A stretch of DNA of 64,000 nucleotides from Corynebacterium sputi DSM 45148. GTDB lineage: Bacteria > Actinomycetota > Actinomycetes > Mycobacteriales > Mycobacteriaceae. Positions within the stretch are counted from its first letter, which is position 1. Each line of letters starts with the position of its first letter. The position numbers and the translations under genes are program-made. The stretch spans positions 62,001 through 126,000 of the forward strand of contig NZ_ATYV01000001.1 in the NCBI RefSeq assembly GCF_000427865.1. The letters run 5' to 3'. The notes under the pieces were generated by a model, which saw only the letters and a list, made by a program, of their open reading frames with translations, searched no databases and was not told where the DNA came from. Shown in pieces: positions 59,490-64,000 of the stretch.

Positions 59490-60473
59490 GTGACCGATGA
59501 ACAGACCCAGGCGGTCATCGAACTGGATCAGCAGGTCGTGCACACCGTGCTCGGCCCGGCCGATCGGAACCTGAGGCTGCTGGAGAACATGCTCACGGCT
59601 GACGTCCACGTCCGTGACTCCGTGGTCACCATCGAGGGCGCACCGGCGGATGTATCGACAGCAGTGTCTGCATTCCGTGAACTGGAGTCGATGGCCCAGC
59701 GTGGTCATGAACTCTCCCGGGAGTCCGTTGCCCGTGCCGTGCAGCTGATCGGCCGGGACGCGCCAGGATCGGTCGCGGACATCTTCGCCACGGACATCAT
59801 CTCTCGTCGCGGTCGGGTCATCCGCCCAAAGACGGTGGGGCAGAAGCGGTACGTCGACGCAATTGACGACAACACCATCATCTTCGGCATCGGACCAGCC
59901 GGTACCGGCAAGACGTACCTGGCGATGGCCAAGGCAGTGCAGGCGCTGCAGAAGAAGGAGATCGAACGGATCATCCTTACCCGCCCTGCGGTGGAAGCCG
60001 GCGAAAACCTCGGTTTCCTGCCGGGCACTTTGCACGACAAGATCGACCCGTATCTCCGACCATTGCATGACGCGATGCGCGAGATGATGGACCCCGAAGT
60101 TATCCCGCAGCTCATGGAAGCCGGAGTCATTGAGGTGGCTCCGCTGGCCTACATGCGTGGACGGACCCTCAACAATGCGTTCATCCTCCTGGACGAGGCT
60201 CAGAACACCACCCCGGCGCAGATGAAGATGTTCCTGACGCGCCTGGGCTTCAACGCAAAGATGGTCATCACCGGCGACGATTCGCAGGTCGACCTTCCGC
60301 GTGGACAGAAGTCCGGCCTGGATCTGGTGCGTCGGATTTTGCCAGGTATTAGGGACATCGCGTTCCCGGAGTTGGGCGCTGCAGACGTGGTGCGCAATTC
60401 ATTGGTCTCCCACATCGTGGAGGCATATGACCGGTGGGACGAGGATCAGGACCGAGAGAAGGGCAAGCGATGA
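59490..60473 (+). CDS. phoH: PhoH-like ATPase
   Basis: A 327-residue P-loop protein. Walker A is GPAGTGKT, followed by [18 protein letters not shown] and the Walker B region [37 protein letters not shown] completes the PhoH pattern. PhoH proteins are RNA-binding ATPases linked to ribosome work and YbeY. AGGAAGAGG precedes the GTG start. Overlaps ybeY by ATGA. Confidence 0.95.
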   Translation: MTDEQTQAVIELDQQVVHTVLGPADRNLRLLENMLTADVHVRDSVVTIEGAPADVSTAVSAFRELESMAQRGHELSRESVARAVQLIGRDAPGSVADIFATDIISRRGRVIRPKTVGQKRYVDAIDDNTIIFGIGPAGTGKTYLAMAKAVQALQKKEIERIILTRPAVEAGENLGFLPGTLHDKIDPYLRPLHDAMREMMDPEVIPQLMEAGVIEVAPLAYMRGRTLNNAFILLDEAQNTTPAQMKMFLTRLGFNAKMVITGDDSQVDLPRGQKSGLDLVRRILPGIRDIAFPELGAADVVRNSLVSHIVEAYDRWDEDQDREKGKR

Positions 60474-61039
60474 GCATCGAGGTATTCAACGAGGCTGGCG
60501 TCGGGGTCAATGAAGAGTCGCTGGTCGATGTCGCCCGGTACGCACTCGGCCGCATGGACGTCCACCCGGCTGCGGAGTTGTCGATCCACCTGGTCGACGA
60601 GCCGACCATCGAGGACCTGCACGTGCGCTGGCTTGATCTTCCCGGCCCGACCGATGTGATGAGTTTCCCGATGGATGAGCTCACTCCAGGCTCGGGTCGC
60701 CCGGACGCCGCACCGCAGGGCCCGTCGGTCCTCGGTGACATTGTCCTGTGCCCCGACTTTGCTCGGGCTCAGGCGGTTCGTGCTGGCCATCCGCTGTCCC
60801 ATGAGATGGTCTTGTTGACCGTCCATGGTGTGCTGCATCTGCTCGGTTACGACCACATCGAGCCGGCCGACGAACGCCGGATGTTCGCCCTCCAGAACGG
60901 CCTGTTGGCTGATTGGTACGACGACATCGATGAGCGTGGCGTCGACTTCCCGGATAAGCCCATCACTCCGGGTGCCTTCCCGACGGCGGCTGACCGCGAG
61001 AAGCTCGACGAACAGATGAAGGACGGCGACGCCCCGTGA
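60470..61039 (+). CDS. ybeY: endoribonuclease YbeY
   Basis: A 189-residue metallo-endoribonuclease with zinc ligands His119, His123 and His129 ([11 protein letters not shown]). It matures 16S rRNA 3' ends and takes part in ribosome quality control. Slightly longer at the C-terminus than usual. Translationally coupled to phoH in front and to the CNNM gene behind (GTGA). Confidence 0.95.
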   Translation: MSIEVFNEAGVGVNEESLVDVARYALGRMDVHPAAELSIHLVDEPTIEDLHVRWLDLPGPTDVMSFPMDELTPGSGRPDAAPQGPSVLGDIVLCPDFARAQAVRAGHPLSHEMVLLTVHGVLHLLGYDHIEPADERRMFALQNGLLADWYDDIDERGVDFPDKPITPGAFPTAADREKLDEQMKDGDAP

Positions 61040-62367
61040 TCACCTCACTGGTGTGGTTGATCATCCTCGCCGTGTCACTGCTGCTCGGTGCGGCATTGGT
61101 GAACACGACGGAGACCTCTCTCGGCGCGCTCTCCCGAGCCCGTGTGCAGGAGATGGAACGCGAAGAGCAGGCCGGTGCGAGGCTGCTGCTTAAAATCTTC
61201 GACAACCGCGCCAGGTACATCAACTCGTTGATCTTGCTGCGCACGGTGATGGAGATTTCAGCGACCGTCACCGTGGTTGCGATTTTCACGCAGACCCTTG
61301 ACACTGAGGGCGCTGCATTCGCTGCGACCATCATCTTGATGTCGCTGGTGTCCTATTTGGTGCTGGGTGTGTTCTCCCGGACTATCGGACGCCGTGATCC
61401 CTACAAGGTCGGCATTGCCACTGCCGGTGGGGTTGTCGCCGTGTCATTCCTGTTGCGTCCAGTGGAGAAACTCCTCATTGGACTCGGCAATCTGATCACC
61501 CCAGGCGGTGGTTACCGCGAGGGACCATTCTCCACTGAAGTGGAGCTCCGTGAACTTGTGGACATGGCGCAGGAGCGCGGCATCGTGCAGGCGGAGGAAC
61601 AGCGGATGATCAAGTCCGTTATTGACCTTGCCTCCACCACGGCCCGTTCGGTGATGGTCCCGCGTCCGGACATCGTCTGGATTGAAGAAGACAAAACCAT
61701 CGAACACGCCATCATCCTTTGTGAGCGCTCAGGGCACTCGCGTATCCCGGTGATCGGTGAAGACGCCGATGACGTGGTGGGCGTGGTCTATCTGAAGGAC
61801 CTGGTCCCGCGCTCCCTGTCGGCGAACGCACCGCTGTCGAAGCACATGCGGACCCCGCTGTTCATCCCCGATTCCAAGCCGTTGGATGAGCTGCTGAACG
61901 AGATGCAGCGGACCCGCGTTCATATCGCGGTGCTTATCGACGAGTACGGCGGCGTCGCCGGACTGATCTCCATCGAGGACATTCTGGAAGAGATCGTCGG
62001 CGAAATCGCTGACGAATATGACCAGGACGAAATCTCCCCGGTAGAGGGGCTTGGAGAAGGTGTGTTCCGGGTCGTCGGGAAGCTCAGTCTTGACGACCTG
62101 ATGCAGTTGTACGAGGAAGAGACCGGCGAGGAGCTGCGTTTCGACGATGACGTCCTCGAAGAGGTCGACACCGTCCGCGGACTGCTGGCATATGGACTTG
62201 GTCGGGTACCGTTGCCTGGTTCGGAGGTCGAGATCTCCGGCCTGACGTTCACGGCTGAAGGCGGCGAAGACCGCCGTGGCCGGGTACGGGTGGACACCGT
62301 CATCATCAGCCCCGGCGAACATGACGATTCGACGACAATTGACGATGACAGAGAGGAACGGCGATGA
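61036..62367 (+). CDS. CNNM/CBS hemolysin-family membrane protein (CorC/HlyC-like)
   Basis: A 443-residue protein: CNNM membrane domain with four helices (about 1-170), two CBS domains (about 200-325, [21 protein letters not shown] and [26 protein letters not shown]) and a C-terminal CorC transporter-associated domain. Such proteins are tied to Mg or Co efflux. Coupled by overlaps to ybeY and era. Confidence 0.93.
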   Translation: MITSLVWLIILAVSLLLGAALVNTTETSLGALSRARVQEMEREEQAGARLLLKIFDNRARYINSLILLRTVMEISATVTVVAIFTQTLDTEGAAFAATIILMSLVSYLVLGVFSRTIGRRDPYKVGIATAGGVVAVSFLLRPVEKLLIGLGNLITPGGGYREGPFSTEVELRELVDMAQERGIVQAEEQRMIKSVIDLASTTARSVMVPRPDIVWIEEDKTIEHAIILCERSGHSRIPVIGEDADDVVGVVYLKDLVPRSLSANAPLSKHMRTPLFIPDSKPLDELLNEMQRTRVHIAVLIDEYGGVAGLISIEDILEEIVGEIADEYDQDEISPVEGLGEGVFRVVGKLSLDDLMQLYEEETGEELRFDDDVLEEVDTVRGLLAYGLGRVPLPGSEVEISGLTFTAEGGEDRRGRVRVDTVIISPGEHDDSTTIDDDREERR

Positions 62368-63374
62368 CCGATCAGAACAAGGGCGATGGCCCGGAGATCT
62401 TCGAGATCCCCGGCAACGCCACCCCCACAAGCCAGTTTGACCACCTCCTGGCCGGGGCAGATGCCTTCGCCGCGCCAGAGGGACACCGGTCGGGATTCGT
62501 GTCCGTGGTCGGCAGACCCAACACGGGAAAGTCGACGCTGACCAACGCTCTGGTCGGCGAGAAGATCGCGATCACCGCTGATCAGCCCGAGACCACCCGC
62601 CACGTCGTCAACGGAGTGGTGCACCGCGAGGACGCTCAGGTGATCGTCGTGGACACCCCGGGTCTGCACAAGCCCCGCAAGCTCATCGGTGAGCGACTCA
62701 ACGACATGGTGCAGGAGGCGTACACCGACGTCGACCTCATCGCCCTGGCGATTCCGGCCGACGAAAAGATCGGACCGGGCGATCGCTGGATCCTGGAGCA
62801 GGTACGTACTCAGGCACCGAAGACCCGCCTGATGGGCATCGTCACCAAGACGGACAAGGTCAGCCGTGACCAGGTCGCCGGACAGCTCATGGCGCTGCAT
62901 GACCTTCTCGGACCCGAGGCTGAACTGGTGCCGGTCTCTGCGAAATCTGCGGAGAATATCGACACGCTGATCGACGTGATCGTCGGGCAGCTTCCGGAAG
63001 GCCCCAAGTACTACCCGGCCGGCCACATCACCGACGATGACCAGAACACCCGGATGGCCGAACTCATCCGTGAGGCCGCACTTGGTGGCCTTCGCGATGA
63101 GCTGCCGCACTCGGTGGCTGTACAGATCGACGAGGTGCTGCCGAACGAGGACCGGGACGATGTCCTGGATATCCACGCGGTCATCTACGTTGAGCGGCCG
63201 AGCCAGAAGACGATCCTGATGGGCCGCGACGGACGCCGGATGCGGACCACTGTTCAGAAGGCACGTAAGGAACTGATCGATCTGCTCGGGCAGAACGTCT
63301 ACCTGGATCTTCGGATCAAGGTCCTCAAGGATTGGCAGTCTGACCCCAAGTCGCTCGGACGCCTCGGCTTCTAG
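62364..63374 (+). CDS. era: GTPase Era
   Basis: A 336-residue GTPase. G1 is GRPNTGKST, G3 DTPGLH, G4 TKTD, and the C-terminal KH domain reads ILMGRDGRRMRTTVQKARKELIDLLGQNVYLDLRIKV. About 35 extra residues precede the G domain. It binds 16S rRNA during 30S assembly. ATGA overlap with the CNNM gene. Confidence 0.96.
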   Translation: MTDQNKGDGPEIFEIPGNATPTSQFDHLLAGADAFAAPEGHRSGFVSVVGRPNTGKSTLTNALVGEKIAITADQPETTRHVVNGVVHREDAQVIVVDTPGLHKPRKLIGERLNDMVQEAYTDVDLIALAIPADEKIGPGDRWILEQVRTQAPKTRLMGIVTKTDKVSRDQVAGQLMALHDLLGPEAELVPVSAKSAENIDTLIDVIVGQLPEGPKYYPAGHITDDDQNTRMAELIREAALGGLRDELPHSVAVQIDEVLPNEDRDDVLDIHAVIYVERPSQKTILMGRDGRRMRTTVQKARKELIDLLGQNVYLDLRIKVLKDWQSDPKSLGRLGF

Positions 63375-63417
63375 TTAAGATCATCCTGAAAATTAGTGGG
63401 TTGACAAAAGGACGGTC

Positions 63418-63849
63418 ATGACAGAGCAGCAGAACAACGACATCGGCCCAGAGAACTGGAACCAGCAGCAGTACGGCTACTACCAACAGCAGTCCTACCC
63501 GCAGCCGGGTTTCCAGCAGCAGGCACCTGCAAATGACGCTGGGTTCTTCTCTGCGCTGTTCGACTTTTCCTTCCGGAAGTACGCCACTCCTTCCATCGTC
63601 AAGATGGTGTACATCCTCGTCAGCGTTCTGCTGGGCCTGGGTGCGCTTGGCTGGATCCTGGTTCTCATCATGGGCATGGTCGACGCAATGCAGTGGGGCA
63701 GTGGCGGCGAAGCCGTTCTCTTCCTCCTCGGAATTCCCGTGGTCTTGCTCGTTGTGCTGCTGCAGCTGGCGCTTTTCCGCGTTCTGCTGGAGGCCGGCCT
63801 CGCGTTGGTTCGTGCTGCCCAGTCGCTGAAGGCGCTGGAGAACCGCTAG
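63418..63849 (+). CDS. DUF4282 membrane protein
   Basis: A 143-residue protein with a Gln/Tyr/Asn/Pro-rich N-terminal 40 residues, then a DUF4282 domain (FFSALFDFSFRKYATPSIVK) with two membrane helices (about 60-85 and 95-130). Function unknown. It lies between era and recO; 43 bases upstream hold a possible TTGACA but no clear -10. Confidence 0.85.
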   Translation: MTEQQNNDIGPENWNQQQYGYYQQQSYPQPGFQQQAPANDAGFFSALFDFSFRKYATPSIVKMVYILVSVLLGLGALGWILVLIMGMVDAMQWGSGGEAVLFLLGIPVVLLVVLLQLALFRVLLEAGLALVRAAQSLKALENR

Positions 63850-63852
63850 TAG

Positions 63853-64000
63853 ATGGCCGAAAGCTGGCGGGACCGTGCCCTGGTCGTGCGCAGGCATGAC
63901 CTGGGGGAGGCGGACAGGATAATCGTCCTGTTCACCAGGGAGCATGGTCTAGTCAGGGCTGTCGCTAAGGGGGTGCGACGGGCCAAGTCTCGGTTTGGCT
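63853..64000 (+). CDS. recO: DNA repair protein RecO, partial (runs off the right end)
   Basis: The first 49 residues are present, beginning [20 protein letters not shown], followed by [20 protein letters not shown], the N-terminal OB-fold pattern of RecO. RecO anneals single strands and helps load RecA. Its position directly after era is typical of many bacteria. Only 3 bases separate it from the DUF4282 gene. Confidence 0.93.
   Translation, partial: MAESWRDRALVVRRHDLGEADRIIVLFTREHGLVRAVAKGVRRAKSRFG

Noticed and set aside
61920..63176. 418-codon minus-strand open frame across the CNNM and era genes
   Set aside because: Spans two conserved, coupled genes on the other strand and ends in a Ser/Pro/Thr-rich run typical of a shadow frame.
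1..64000. tRNA, rRNA, CRISPR arrays and insertion sequences
   Set aside because: No cloverleaf-like region, no rRNA sequence, no spaced short repeats and no transposase frame were recognised; the DUF222/HNH gene is the only mobile-type candidate outside the phage edge.

Overview
The window looks like chromosomal DNA of a mycolic-acid actinobacterium, most probably a Corynebacterium of middling-to-high GC. The evidence is two secreted antigen-85-type mycolyltransferases, a cystathionine beta-lyase that closely resembles C. glutamicum AecD as I remember it, a DUF222/HNH endonuclease gene, and the block fadD / hemW-hrcA-dnaJ2-rsmE-phoH-ybeY-CNNM-era-recO at the right end. No rRNA, tRNA, insertion sequence or CRISPR array was recognised. 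The species cannot be fixed from the sequence alone.

Layout: 0-1.3 kb is the edge of a phage-derived segment (Dam-type adenine methyltransferase, small phage-like genes, a strong terminator). 1.4-15.9 kb is accessory metabolism and envelope: lipoproteins, a macrolide-phosphotransferase-like kinase, hydrolases, an SDR/VOC/DHFR-like group, a flavin monooxygenase, an AcuI-type reductase, two mycolyltransferases and an ABC exporter. 16.0-24.1 kb is a long same-strand run: recQ, an RpiB-like isomerase, a small kinase, a sugar-type acetyltransferase, an SbnA-like PLP enzyme, an 869-residue fusion of an FAD/NAD(P)-binding domain with a PLP decarboxylase, and an unknown protein. This run is the best candidate for an undescribed pathway. 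24.1-28.1 kb carries a HTH/membrane pair, a hydrolase, a condensation-domain/GNAT fusion and two membrane proteins. 28.2-33.6 kb holds zupT, ychJ, pncA, a gamma carbonic anhydrase, a monooxygenase, a lipoprotein and a 3-hydroxyacyl-CoA dehydrogenase. 33.7-42.1 kb carries a PAP2 phosphatase, aecD, the HNH gene with a LexA-like box, an AGPS-like flavoenzyme with glpD, and a divergent lipid-kinase gene.

At 42.14-42.38 kb an intact-looking promoter and leader-peptide attenuator drive only a 30-codon remnant of an ACT-domain gene, cut off against the 3' end of an ABC exporter. 42.4-54.3 kb holds that exporter, a YdbS/YdbT PH-domain pair, a carboxylesterase, a Dcp-type M3 peptidase, small membrane proteins, fadD and an NCS2 purine/pyrimidine permease. 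54.6-64.0 kb is the conserved housekeeping block, running off the end inside recO.

Architecture: genes are tightly packed. Many co-directional genes overlap by ATGA/GTGA, seven convergent pairs overlap at their stop codons, and many genes have a -10-like hexamer only 6-8 nt before the start codon, consistent with leaderless transcripts. Three or four genes under 60 codons are supported by start signals and reading frame.
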